Shown piece after piece: positions 33,067 to 40,845 of a DNA stretch of 47,159 bases (its first letter is position 1; each line of letters starts with the position of its first letter). The stretch is taken from assembly GCF_000455205.1 (NCBI RefSeq), contig NZ_AUWQ01000085.1, positions 1 through 47,159 on the forward strand, given 5' to 3'. The translations under genes were made by a program, and so were the position numbers. The DNA comes from Mycobacterium sp. UM_CSW (GTDB taxonomy: Bacteria > Actinomycetota > Actinomycetes > Mycobacteriales > Mycobacteriaceae). Under the pieces are notes generated by a model that worked only from the letters and a program-made list of their open reading frames with translations, made no database searches and had not been told where the DNA came from.

Positions 33067-34670
33067 ACCATTCCATTGACGACGAATTTCGAGAGTTCAC
33101 GTCCGGTCTTGCCGTCGTAGGCGTGCACGGTACAGACCAGGCAGGAGTCGAAGCTGCGGGCCACGTGGCCCAGCTCGACGGGGTCCTCGGGGTCGACGAT
33201 CGGCGAGCCGACCAACGCCTTCTCGATGGGCCCGAGGGTCTCGGCGCCGTCGCGCGGCCCGATGTTCCATGCCGTTGGGGTCACCACCTGATAGTTCTTG
33301 ATCTTGTTGTCCTCGATGACGATCCAGTCCGACAACGATCCCCGGGCCGCCTCGGTCGACCCGAAGCCCATGCCCTCGGCGTGCTCGATGGGCTTGGTGT
33401 AGAAGCTCTCCTTGAGGTTGAGCTGGTTGAGCCATTCGCGGGTCCACTTGTAATACTTCGGGGCCTCGTGCATGCGGGCCAACTGACGCACGAACACGCT
33501 GGGGCCGATCGCGTTGTAGAGATCGACGAACAACGGGTCGTCGTCCTGATGAGCAGCGGCGTTGGGACCGCCCGCGGCCATCCGCCGCGCCAGCGGTCCG
33601 GCCTCCAGCGGGACGTGCCCGAGGGTCGGGACGTCGTAGCGCGGCGACTTGGCCCAGCTGTACTTGCCCTGCTTGCGGCCTTCCTCGGGGTCGATCGGGA
33701 TGGTCTCCCCCTCAAAGGGATGCAGGGCCCCGGTGCCCTTGTAGAAGGAGTGCGTGACGTCCTCGCGAACGCGGGCCTGATCGAATTCCGACCACTTGCC
33801 GCCCGCGAAGATCCCGGATCGCCCGATCAGCGCCGCGTTGCGTCCGTCGATGGTCGGGTGCTCGTACAGCGAGGGCTCGAAATAGGTGCCGGTGGCGATG
33901 TAATTGCCGACGCCGCGGCCGTACTTGTCCAGGCCGACGTCGAGGCAGTAGCGGATGAAGAACCCGCAGTCGCTGTTGTGCTGCGCCTCGTTCTCGTCGA
34001 CCCAGTCGAGCACGTCCTGCCAGGTCTTGTTGGCCAGCCAGCGATCCACCGAGCAGCCGAGCCATTGCTTTTCGAGCCACTCGTCCTTCCAGTGCTCGAG
34101 GATCGAGATCGAGCGCGTCACGTCGGAGAGGGTGGGAGCACACATCACCCCGCCGGGCACCATGAAGCTCGAGTGGGGCCACTGGCCGCCGAAAATGGCA
34201 TACACCTCAACCGGTTTGGCTGACAGCACCACACCGGGCTGATAGCTGGCGCCGACGTAGGGGGCGAACCGTCGCACGGCTTCGGCGTACAGCTTGGACT
34301 TGGCGTAGTTCTTGTTGGTGAGATCGATCGCGAACAGTGCGTAGAAGTAGCGCGGGATCGACTGCAGCGTTTCGCAGGCCTGACAGATGTTGCGTATCAG
34401 CGTCGCGTTCTGCGGTACGTGGGTGCGCCACGCGGTGTCCAGGGCGTAGGCGGACTTGTACAGGTGGCTGCCGCCGCAGATGCCGCAGATTCGCGGCGTG
34501 ACCACCAGGCCGGCCTGCGGATCCTTTCCGCGCAAGATGATTTCGAAGCCGCGGAACATCGCGGCCTCGGTCCACGCCGAGGTCACAACCCCGTCTTCGA
34601 TGGTGACGCGCACGTCGAGGTCACCCTCGACGCGCCCGAGCGGGCTGACAAACAAATCCAACGCGGTCAT
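33063..34670 (-). CDS. hucL: Group 2a [NiFe]-hydrogenase large subunit (HucL-type)
   Basis: The precursor has 535 residues. The active-site Cys pairs are Cys62/Cys65 in RICGICGGSH and Cys510/Cys513 in DSCLVCTVH. Maturation cleavage is expected after His516, removing a 19-residue tail (AYDGKTGRELSKFVVNGMV). Most hydrogenases have DPC where this one has DSC. The long middle region (YVGASYQPGVVLSAKPVEVY; GGQWPHSSFMVPGGVM) matches group 2a cyanobacterial uptake-type and mycobacterial Huc enzymes. The enzyme oxidises H2, with Huc able to use atmospheric amounts and tolerate O2. It has no export signal and follows hucS after 57 bases. Confidence 0.96.
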   Translation of the reverse strand: MTALDLFVSPLGRVEGDLDVRVTIEDGVVTSAWTEAAMFRGFEIILRGKDPQAGLVVTPRICGICGGSHLYKSAYALDTAWRTHVPQNATLIRNICQACETLQSIPRYFYALFAIDLTNKNYAKSKLYAEAVRRFAPYVGASYQPGVVLSAKPVEVYAIFGGQWPHSSFMVPGGVMCAPTLSDVTRSISILEHWKDEWLEKQWLGCSVDRWLANKTWQDVLDWVDENEAQHNSDCGFFIRYCLDVGLDKYGRGVGNYIATGTYFEPSLYEHPTIDGRNAALIGRSGIFAGGKWSEFDQARVREDVTHSFYKGTGALHPFEGETIPIDPEEGRKQGKYSWAKSPRYDVPTLGHVPLEAGPLARRMAAGGPNAAAHQDDDPLFVDLYNAIGPSVFVRQLARMHEAPKYYKWTREWLNQLNLKESFYTKPIEHAEGMGFGSTEAARGSLSDWIVIEDNKIKNYQVVTPTAWNIGPRDGAETLGPIEKALVGSPIVDPEDPVELGHVARSFDSCLVCTVHAYDGKTGRELSKFVVNGMV

Positions 34671-34727
34671 TCGGTAAGTCCTTTCAAGGGCTTGGGCTGA
34701 GCTTCGGGAGGGCAGCGCGGGCTGGGA

Positions 34728-35699
34728 TCAGACGACGAACATGTCCTCCTTGGACCATTGCGGCGCCGCGATGCGGGCGGCCGCGGCGTGGGCCATGTAG
34801 GTGAGGTGGTCGCTGCCCTCGGGGACTTCCTTGGGGATCATGCCGCTGACCTTCTGGGTCTTGAACACCGTGCCGGGAGCCAGGTCGAAGTGTGGGAACT
34901 CGGGTTCCGTGCAGCCCAGGCACGGCATGCCCGCGCGGGTCTTCGACGATTGCCGGTTCCACAGGATCCGGTTGCAGGGGGAGTGGGTCATCGGGCCGCG
35001 GCAACCGAATTCGTAGAACAGGCAGCCCGTCCGCGTGCCCTCGCCGAAGGAGAGCGTCGATTGCTTGTATTCGAAGAACTGCACTCGGGTGCAGCCGGTC
35101 TGGGTGAACGTCTTGAAAAACGTCTCCGGCCGGTGCAATTCGTCGAGGGTGATGTCGCCGGCACGGCCGGTGGCCAGTGCCACGATGATCTGTGTGATCC
35201 AGTCTGGGTGCGCGGGGCAGCCGGGGATGTTGATGACCGGCAGGCCCATCTTGGAACGGAAGTCGGGGCCGAGGAACCCGCCCTTGCGGCGCTTGTGGAA
35301 CTGCAGGCCGGTCGAGGCCGACGGGTTGGGCTCGGTGGCGGGGATGCCGCCCCAGCAGGCGCAGTCGCCGATTGCGACGACGATCTGGGCCGCGGCGCAC
35401 AGGTCGGTAACCCAGTCCTTCATCGGCCGGTCGGCGAACATGTCCATCCGGCCGGTGCCGTTGGGGGCCTCGATGACGGAGCCCTCGAAGACGAAGATGT
35501 CCAGCGGCCGCTCGCCTCGGGCGCAGTCCCAGAACACTTTTTGCGCGTTGTCACCGAGTTCGAGGCCCAGCGACGGATGCCACAGCAAGTCGAGGCCGAA
35601 GTCGACGATCAGGTCGACGACGTTGGGTTCCTCGGCGTTGAGGAACGACATCGTGTTGCCGCTGCATGCCCCTCCCTGGAACCAAAGCACGGACGCCAT
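34728..35699 (-). CDS. hucS: Group 2a [NiFe]-hydrogenase small subunit (HucS-type)
   Basis: The protein has 323 residues, AGAGGAG upstream of ATG 35699, and no Tat signal, so it is cytoplasmic-facing. The start MASVLWFQGGACSGNTMSFL closely matches cyanobacterial HupS and mycobacterial HucS. The usual proximal-cluster CxxC reads Cys12-Ser-Gly-Asn15, so the second Cys is absent. This fits the published Huc structure with three [3Fe-4S] clusters. Other cluster-binding segments are IGDCACWGG, NIPGCPAHPDW, TQTGCTR, CLFYEFGCRGPMTHSPCN and GMPCLGCTEPEFP. It passes electrons from HucL toward HucE/quinone. Confidence 0.96.
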   Translation of the reverse strand: MASVLWFQGGACSGNTMSFLNAEEPNVVDLIVDFGLDLLWHPSLGLELGDNAQKVFWDCARGERPLDIFVFEGSVIEAPNGTGRMDMFADRPMKDWVTDLCAAAQIVVAIGDCACWGGIPATEPNPSASTGLQFHKRRKGGFLGPDFRSKMGLPVINIPGCPAHPDWITQIIVALATGRAGDITLDELHRPETFFKTFTQTGCTRVQFFEYKQSTLSFGEGTRTGCLFYEFGCRGPMTHSPCNRILWNRQSSKTRAGMPCLGCTEPEFPHFDLAPGTVFKTQKVSGMIPKEVPEGSDHLTYMAHAAAARIAAPQWSKEDMFVV

Positions 35700-35716
35700 A
35701 AAAACTCCTCTCGATA

Positions 35717-35726
35717 CCCCTTGGGG
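35717..35726. repeat. Perfect palindrome between hucM-like and hucS genes
   Basis: CCCCTTGGGG is a perfect 10-bp palindrome in the 48-base gap between the HucM-like stop (35748) and the hucS start (35699), just upstream of the hucS Shine-Dalgarno sequence. It may be an RNA hairpin or processing site that sets the ratio of HucM to HucS, or a protein site. It may also be chance in GC-rich DNA. Confidence 0.4.
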
Positions 35727-35747
35727 TGGGCTGGTTTTGGTGGTCGA

Positions 35748-36350
35748 CTAGGTGGCCGCGTGGCGGGCTGCCGGGGGCGTGTCTGCTTGTGCAAGCCTTC
35801 GACCGAAGGCCCGTGCGATCTGGATCATGAAGCCCAAACCGCGTGACACATCAGGGTCTTTCGTCACCCGCATCAGCGCGAAGACACCCTTCGGCCCGCG
35901 CGGGTCGGCGGCCGCGGCGCGTTTACCTTCCAGCAACGCCTCACCGACGTCCGCGATGATCTCGACGGTCTGCGGGTCGGCCAGGGGGGAGCGCAGTAAC
36001 CGGTCAAGCCCGGGTGTGGCGTTGACGACGGCGGCGGAGAGCCGGCTGACGCTGTCGCTGAGCGCGGCGAAGTCCACGCTGGGCCACAGGGTCTGACCGC
36101 CACCCGACGCCGCAACCCCCCTGATCTCCGCGACGCCCGACGCCACGTTGTCACCGATCACCTCGGCGCGGCGCAGCAGCCCGTCGAGGCCGACGACGAT
36201 CGTCGCCAACAGATCGGCGTGCTCGAGGAGCACCGAAAGCGACGAAGCGATCCGGGGATCCTCCAGCGCGGCGATCACCTCGTCCCCGGGGGACTCGGCG
36301 ACGAGCGCATCGGTGTCAAAGCCCTCGATCAGCGAAGCGTGTGCAGCCAC
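35748..36350 (-). CDS. hucM: HucM-like hydrogenase scaffold protein, DUF1641-like C-terminus
   Basis: The protein has 200 residues from GTG 36350, preceded by a strong AGGAGGG. It is the first gene of the hydrogenase operon. In M. smegmatis the gene just before hucS encodes HucM, a scaffold whose helices hold eight HucSL dimers around a stalk that takes quinone from the membrane. The C-terminal part here (GPKGVFALMRVTKDPDVSRG, LGFMIQIARAFGRRLAQ) resembles DUF1641 proteins. The middle is helical and alanine-rich. The assignment rests on position and helical pattern rather than on strong motifs. Confidence 0.65.
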   Translation of the reverse strand: MAAHASLIEGFDTDALVAESPGDEVIAALEDPRIASSLSVLLEHADLLATIVVGLDGLLRRAEVIGDNVASGVAEIRGVAASGGGQTLWPSVDFAALSDSVSRLSAAVVNATPGLDRLLRSPLADPQTVEIIADVGEALLEGKRAAAADPRGPKGVFALMRVTKDPDVSRGLGFMIQIARAFGRRLAQADTPPAARHAAT

Positions 36351-36368
36351 CCAATCCCTCCTAGGCCG

Positions 36369-36388
36369 GTGTGTCGGTGGTCACACAC
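36369..36388. promoter_or_regulatory. Inverted repeat in the hydrogenase operon leader
   Basis: GTGTGT (36369-36374) and ACACAC (36383-36388) form a 6-bp inverted repeat with an 8-base spacer. It lies just upstream of the HucM-like Shine-Dalgarno sequence, in the 113-base gap between the hydrogenase operon and the divergent AraC gene. It may be an operator or a leader hairpin. The evidence is only symmetry and position. Confidence 0.35.
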
Positions 36389-36423
36389 GCTAGCCCCACG
36401 AGACCATCGGGCCTATCGCATTC

Positions 36424-36473
36424 GCGCAATGACTGTCAGAATTGCGCAAACTTATGTGCGTAGATGCGCTCAA
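36424..36473. promoter_or_regulatory. Candidate AraC-regulator operator: spaced GCGCAA repeats
   Basis: GCGCAA occurs at 36424-36429 (in TTCGCGCAAT) and 36444-36449 (in AATTGCGCAAAC), 20 bases apart, in the same direction. A weaker third copy, GCGCTCAA, lies at 36466-36473. A 20-22-base period places the sites on one face of the helix, the usual arrangement for AraC-type dimers. The site lies in the divergent region between the hydrogenase operon and the AraC gene, so it could control both. It overlaps the proposed AraC start, which is weakly supported. Confidence 0.45.
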
Positions 36474-37612
36474 TACGCCGAGGAGTCTTGAATGATCGCC
36501 GCGAACTGTTCACCGAATTGTCAATTCCGTGGGTGCCCCGGGGCGGGTTGGCGCTAGTGTCTCGCCTGGCCAGGCTCGGTTTCATCGACACCCGGCGCAC
36601 CGGCAATCCGGTTCGGCGCAAGGTGCGTTCGCGCGGCGTGCCGCCCGCGCTGGCCGACAACGAGATCTTTTACACCGAAAGCGTCCGGGAGGCGGGCTCG
36701 CTGCTCAGCCGTGCGCTGGCGCCGGGCTGGATTACGTTGGGAGAGGACGCATCTGGCTTCGCCGCCACCATGCACGGGGTGCGGTTTCGCGATATCAGCA
36801 TGCTCTATCTGGATCTGCACGTCCGTTCGACGCTTGAAATCCCTGCTCTCGGCCGCTACTTCGCTGTGCACATGCCGATGAACGGGCGCGCCCGGTGCCA
36901 CCACAATGGGCACGAGTTCGAGGCCAACACCATCAACGCCTTGGTCACCAGCCCGGGGGCCGCCCTGACCATGCATTTCGACGACGATTCGCCCCAGCTG
37001 CTGATCCGCATCGAGGAGCCGGCGTTGCTGGAATACCTCACGCGCCTCCGCGGCCGAAGGCTGTCCAGGCCGCTCGTGTTTCACCCCGAATTCAACCTGG
37101 CCAGCGACGTCGCGGTGCGCTGGCATGCCGCCGTCCAGCTGCTGCACACGGAGGTCTACCACGCCGGCTCGCTGGTGCAGCGCGGTCACGGAATCAGCGG
37201 GATCGAGGAGCTGCTGATGAACAGCCTGCTGTACATCCAGCCGTCGAACTACCACGAGGAGTTCATCCGGCCGGTGACCGATTCCGGCCGCAAGGTGGTG
37301 CAGGAGGCGATCAAGTACATCGAAGCGAACCTGGCCGAGCCGATCAACATGGAGTCGATCGCCCGCAACGTCCACATGAGCATCCGCTCGATACAGCAGG
37401 GGTTCCGCGAGGAACTGGGGATGTCCCCGATGACCTATGTCCGCGACCGCAGGCTCGAGCGCGTGCACGCCGAGCTGGCCGATGCCCTGCCAGGGGATGG
37501 CGTCACGGTAACCGACGTCGCAACCCGTTGGGGCTTCAACCATCTCGGCAGCTTCGCCGTCGAATACCGGAAACGCTGGGGAATGAGTCCGTCAGAAACG
37601 TTGCGCCAGTAG
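36464..37612 (+). CDS. AraC family regulator, divergent from the hydrogenase operon
   Basis: The protein has 382 residues from ATG 36464. No strong Shine-Dalgarno sequence precedes it, so the true start may be further in. Residues about 50-270 resemble an AraC_binding_2/RipA-like sensor (AVHMPMNGRARCHHNGHEFE; LLIRIEEPALLEYLTRLRG). Residues about 285-380 hold the double helix-turn-helix (IARNVHMSIRSIQQGFREEL; TDVATRWGFNHLGSFAVEYR). Its place between the hydrogenase operon and hypA-hypB suggests it controls both. What it senses is unknown. Confidence 0.9.
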   Translation: MRSIRRGVLNDRRELFTELSIPWVPRGGLALVSRLARLGFIDTRRTGNPVRRKVRSRGVPPALADNEIFYTESVREAGSLLSRALAPGWITLGEDASGFAATMHGVRFRDISMLYLDLHVRSTLEIPALGRYFAVHMPMNGRARCHHNGHEFEANTINALVTSPGAALTMHFDDDSPQLLIRIEEPALLEYLTRLRGRRLSRPLVFHPEFNLASDVAVRWHAAVQLLHTEVYHAGSLVQRGHGISGIEELLMNSLLYIQPSNYHEEFIRPVTDSGRKVVQEAIKYIEANLAEPINMESIARNVHMSIRSIQQGFREELGMSPMTYVRDRRLERVHAELADALPGDGVTVTDVATRWGFNHLGSFAVEYRKRWGMSPSETLRQ

Positions 37613-37657
37613 ACCGCCGACGGGTGTATGGTCTCGTCTGACTCGAGGAGGCCGGCC

Positions 37658-37996
37658 GTGCACGAACTGTCCATCTGCAATTCGATGGTCGGAATCGTGC
37701 GCAAGCACGCGGCCGGCCGCGGGATCCAAACCGTGCACGTGCGGATCGGGGCGCTGCGCCAGATCGTGCCCGAGACCCTCGTCTACTGCTGGTCCCTGGT
37801 CACCGAAAGCTCCGAATTAGCGGGCGTCGAGCTCCGGGTGGAGCGCATACCCGCCAAAATCCGGTGTGCCGGGTGCGGCCGGGAAACCGTGCTCGATGCA
37901 GTCGTCATGGCGTGTTCGTCCTGCGGCGGGGCCGCGGTCGAATTGGTCGAGGGGGACGAATTCCTCATCACTTCACTCGATTTGGCGGAGGTGTGA
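37658..37996 (+). CDS. hypA: Nickel insertion protein HypA
   Basis: The protein has 112 residues. GTG 37658 is chosen over the upstream in-frame ATG because HypA needs Met-His-Glu (MHELSICNSM) with His2 as nickel ligand. The structural zinc site is two CxxC pairs, Cys70/Cys73 (CAGCG) and Cys86/Cys89 (CSSCG). HypA delivers nickel to the large subunit with HypB. It follows the AraC gene by 45 bases and is 3 bases from hypB. Confidence 0.95.
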   Translation: MHELSICNSMVGIVRKHAAGRGIQTVHVRIGALRQIVPETLVYCWSLVTESSELAGVELRVERIPAKIRCAGCGRETVLDAVVMACSSCGGAAVELVEGDEFLITSLDLAEV

Positions 37997-37999
37997 CAG

Positions 38000-38818
38000 A
38001 TGGGCAGATTCCATCGGCATGACGACGGCGGTCATCACCACGGCCACGCGCATGAGCACGACCATCCGCACGAGCACGACCATCCGCACGACCATGGTGA
38101 TCACGCCGGCTACGCGACCGGCACCGAGCGGGTGATGGTGCTCGAGCGGATCTTCGACGAGAACGACAAGACCGCGGCGGCCAACCGCGCCGACTTCGAC
38201 AACGCGGGCCTGACGGCGGTCAACCTGATGTCGTCCCCGGGAGCGGGCAAGACCACGCTGCTGGCGGAGACCCTCCGGCGGCTGCAGGGTCGGCTGCGGA
38301 TCGGCATCATCGAGGGCGACATCGAAACCAGCATCGACGCCGACCGGCTAGGCGGCTTCGGCGCGGCGGTGTCGCTCATCAACACCGCCAACGGATTCGG
38401 GGGCGAGTGCCATCTCGACGCGCCGATGGTGCGTTCGGCCCTGCCCCGCCTGCCCCTGGCCGAGCTCGACCTGGTCGTCATCGAGAACGTCGGAAACCTC
38501 GTGTGCCCGGCGGAATTCGACGTCGGCGCCCACGCGAGCGCCATGGTGTATTCGATCACCGAGGGTGAGGAGAAGCCGCTGAAGTACCCGGTGATGTTTC
38601 GCTCGGCCGACCTCGTCATCGTCAACAAACTGGACCTGATTCCGCACCTCGACTACGACCTGCCGACGTTCTACGCGAACCTGAACGCCGTCAACCCCGG
38701 CGTCGCCGTGATCGAGACGAGCGCCCGGACCGGTTCGGGCATCGACGACTGGTGCGAATGGCTCGCCGAACTCCACCGGGCGGCGCACGCCGGCGCGGCC
38801 ACCCGGCCGGCCACCTAA
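38000..38818 (+). CDS. hypB: Nickel-binding GTPase HypB with His-rich N-terminus
   Basis: The protein has 272 residues. Residues 5-35 contain 15 His in HDH/HEH/HPH units, a nickel storage tail; the CxxCGC motif of E. coli HypB is absent. The SIMIBI GTPase core has a P-loop SPGAGKTT (79-86), the metal-binding EGDIETSIDADR, a switch region VIENVGNLVCPAEFDVG and a guanine specificity motif NKLDL. It hydrolyses GTP to hand nickel to HypA or the large subunit. The tail suggests the strain may store nickel, fitting the NiCoT permease gene nearby. Confidence 0.97.
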   Translation: MGRFHRHDDGGHHHGHAHEHDHPHEHDHPHDHGDHAGYATGTERVMVLERIFDENDKTAAANRADFDNAGLTAVNLMSSPGAGKTTLLAETLRRLQGRLRIGIIEGDIETSIDADRLGGFGAAVSLINTANGFGGECHLDAPMVRSALPRLPLAELDLVVIENVGNLVCPAEFDVGAHASAMVYSITEGEEKPLKYPVMFRSADLVIVNKLDLIPHLDYDLPTFYANLNAVNPGVAVIETSARTGSGIDDWCEWLAELHRAAHAGAATRPAT

Positions 38819-38860
38819 AAGGGGGATGGCCGGCCATGGTCGCTCCGGCATCCTGCGGGC

Positions 38861-39934
38861 ATGCTTGCCGACCGCACCACCCTCGTCCAGTTTCTGATCG
38901 AGGAACGCCGCCGACATCCGGACGCGTCGGGGGACCTCAACGGCCTCATCCTCGACGTCGCCCTGGCCTGCAAGGCAATCTCGAAACGGGTGGCGGCCGG
39001 TGCGCTGGGCGGGGTCCTGGGCTCGGTCGAGCACACCAACGTCCAGGGCGAGGTGCAGCAGAGGCTCGACGTCCTGGCCAACGACTACTTCTTGCGCGCC
39101 ACCGAATGGGGTGGCCACGTCGCCGGGATGGTGTCCGAGGAGCTCGAGGAGCCCTACCGGTTGCCGGCCGAGCACCCGAGGGGCAAGTACCTGCTGCTGT
39201 TCGACCCCCTGGACGGCTCGTCGAACATCGACGTCAACGTCTCGGTCGGCAGCATCTTTTCGATACTTGCGGCCGCCGCGCCGGGCTCGGACCCCGAGCC
39301 GCGGGATTTCCTGCAGCCCGGCTCCCGGCAGGTCTGCGCGGGCTACGCGATCTACGGACCATCGACGATGCTGGTCCTGTCGGTGGGAACCGGCGTGCAC
39401 GCGTTCACCCTCGACCCGAACCTCGGCGAGTTCGTGCTGACCCGTCAGTCGATTCGAATCCCGCCGGAAACAAAAGAATTCGCGATCAACGCGTCGAACC
39501 AGCGGTTCTGGGAACCGGCGGTGCAGCGCTACGTGCAGGAGTGTCTGGCCGGACGGACGGGCCCCCGGCACAAGGACTTCAACATGCGCTGGGTTGCCTC
39601 GCTGGTGGCCGAAACCCACCGGATCCTCACCCGCGGAGGCATTTTCCTCTACCCGCGCGACTCGCGCGAGCCCGCCAAGCCGGGTCGGTTGCGGTTGCTC
39701 TACGAGGTGAACCCGGTGGCGTTTTTGATCGAGCAGGCCGGCGGCGCGGCCAGCACCGGACGCGCCCGTGTGCTCGATGTGGTTCCCGGCGAGCTGCATC
39801 AGCGGGTCTCGTTCGTGTTCGGGGCCCGCGAGGAGGTCGCGCGCATCGAGGAGTACCACGGCGAGAGCTACGAGTTGACCTCCACGCTGCCCCTGTACGG
39901 CACGCGCGGACTGTTCCGCAGCGCGGTGGGCTGA
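38861..39934 (+). CDS. fbp: Class I fructose-1,6-bisphosphatase
   Basis: The protein has 357 residues from ATG 38861. The metal and phosphate motif is [20 protein letters not shown] (114-133), with the preceding acidic cluster SEEL (92-95). It ends in segments typical of class I ([32 protein letters not shown]). It removes the 1-phosphate of fructose-1,6-bisphosphate. Mycobacteria normally rely on the class II enzyme GlpX, so a class I copy next to phosphoribulokinase suggests a Calvin-cycle role. The gene lies 42 bases after hypB and 5 bases before prk. Confidence 0.96.
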   Translation: MLADRTTLVQFLIEERRRHPDASGDLNGLILDVALACKAISKRVAAGALGGVLGSVEHTNVQGEVQQRLDVLANDYFLRATEWGGHVAGMVSEELEEPYRLPAEHPRGKYLLLFDPLDGSSNIDVNVSVGSIFSILAAAAPGSDPEPRDFLQPGSRQVCAGYAIYGPSTMLVLSVGTGVHAFTLDPNLGEFVLTRQSIRIPPETKEFAINASNQRFWEPAVQRYVQECLAGRTGPRHKDFNMRWVASLVAETHRILTRGGIFLYPRDSREPAKPGRLRLLYEVNPVAFLIEQAGGAASTGRARVLDVVPGELHQRVSFVFGAREEVARIEEYHGESYELTSTLPLYGTRGLFRSAVG

Positions 39935-39939
39935 GCGTC

Positions 39940-40839
39940 ATGTCACGCAAGCATCCCATCGTCTCGGTGACCGGCTCGTCGGGAGCGGGCACGACGTCGG
40001 TAATGCGCACCTTCCAGCAGATATTCCGTCGGGAAGGCGTCAACGTCGCCTATGTGGAGGGCGACAGTTTTCACCGTTTCGATCGCCTCGGCATGAAGGA
40101 GGCGATCGCCGACGCCCACGCCCGTGGTGACCACGCCTTCAGCCACTTCGGCCCGGAGGCAAACCTTTTCGAGGACCTCGAGGAATTGTTCCGGACGTAC
40201 GGCGAAGCGGGGACCGGCAAGTTCCGCAAATACCTGCACGACGACGACGAAGCCAAGCCGTACGGCCAGCCACCCGGCACCTTCACGGCCTGGGAGGAGA
40301 TCCCCGAGGGTACGGACATGCTCTTCTACGAGGGGCTGCACGGCGCGATCACCACGGAGACGGTGGACGTCGCCCGCCATGCGGACCTGCGCATCGGCGT
40401 GGTGCCGGTGATCAACCTCGAGTGGATCCAAAAGCTTCACCGCGACAAGAACGTTCGCGGTTACACGTCGGAGGCGGTCACCGACACGATCCTGCGCCGG
40501 ATGCCTGACTACGTGAACTACATCTGTTCGCAATTCTCCAATACCGACGTCAACTTTCAGCGCGTTCCGGTGGTCGACACGTCGAACCCGTTCATCGCCA
40601 GGACCATCCCGACGGCGGACGAATCGATGCTGATCATCCGGTTTCGCGATCCGCACGGCATCGACTTTCCCTATCTACTGGCGATGCTGCACGACTCGTT
40701 CATGTCGCGCCCGAACACAATCGTGTGTCCGGGCGGCAAAATGGATTTGGCGATGCAGCTCATCTTCACCCCGATGATCCTCCGGCTGGTCGACCGGCGA
40801 AACGCGGAGCTCCGCAACGCGGATCTGGTGAGCCGCTGA
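39940..40839 (+). CDS. prk: Phosphoribulokinase
   Basis: The protein has 299 residues, the usual length of the bacterial octameric enzyme, from ATG 39940. The P-loop is GSSGAGTTS (12-20), followed by YVEGDSFHRFDR, HFGPEANLFEDLEELF, WEEIPEGTDMLFYEGLHGA and the kinase end HGIDFPYLLAMLHDSFMSR. It phosphorylates ribulose-5-phosphate with ATP to the RuBisCO substrate ribulose-1,5-bisphosphate and is a hallmark of a working Calvin cycle. Often called cbbP. It sits between fbp and the nickel permease in one plus-strand run. Confidence 0.97.
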   Translation: MSRKHPIVSVTGSSGAGTTSVMRTFQQIFRREGVNVAYVEGDSFHRFDRLGMKEAIADAHARGDHAFSHFGPEANLFEDLEELFRTYGEAGTGKFRKYLHDDDEAKPYGQPPGTFTAWEEIPEGTDMLFYEGLHGAITTETVDVARHADLRIGVVPVINLEWIQKLHRDKNVRGYTSEAVTDTILRRMPDYVNYICSQFSNTDVNFQRVPVVDTSNPFIARTIPTADESMLIIRFRDPHGIDFPYLLAMLHDSFMSRPNTIVCPGGKMDLAMQLIFTPMILRLVDRRNAELRNADLVSR

Positions 40840-40845
40840 TCGACC

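Noticed and set aside
34728-35699. Assignment of the hydrogenase to group 1h (Hhy type)
   Set aside because: HhyS proteins begin with a GLSCDGDSVALT-type sequence. This one has GGACSGNTMSFLNAEEPN as in cyanobacterial HupS and mycobacterial HucS, so group 2a fits.
36492-36494. ATG at 36492 after AGGAG as the AraC start
   Set aside because: It is in a different frame from the AraC protein and reaches a stop soon after.
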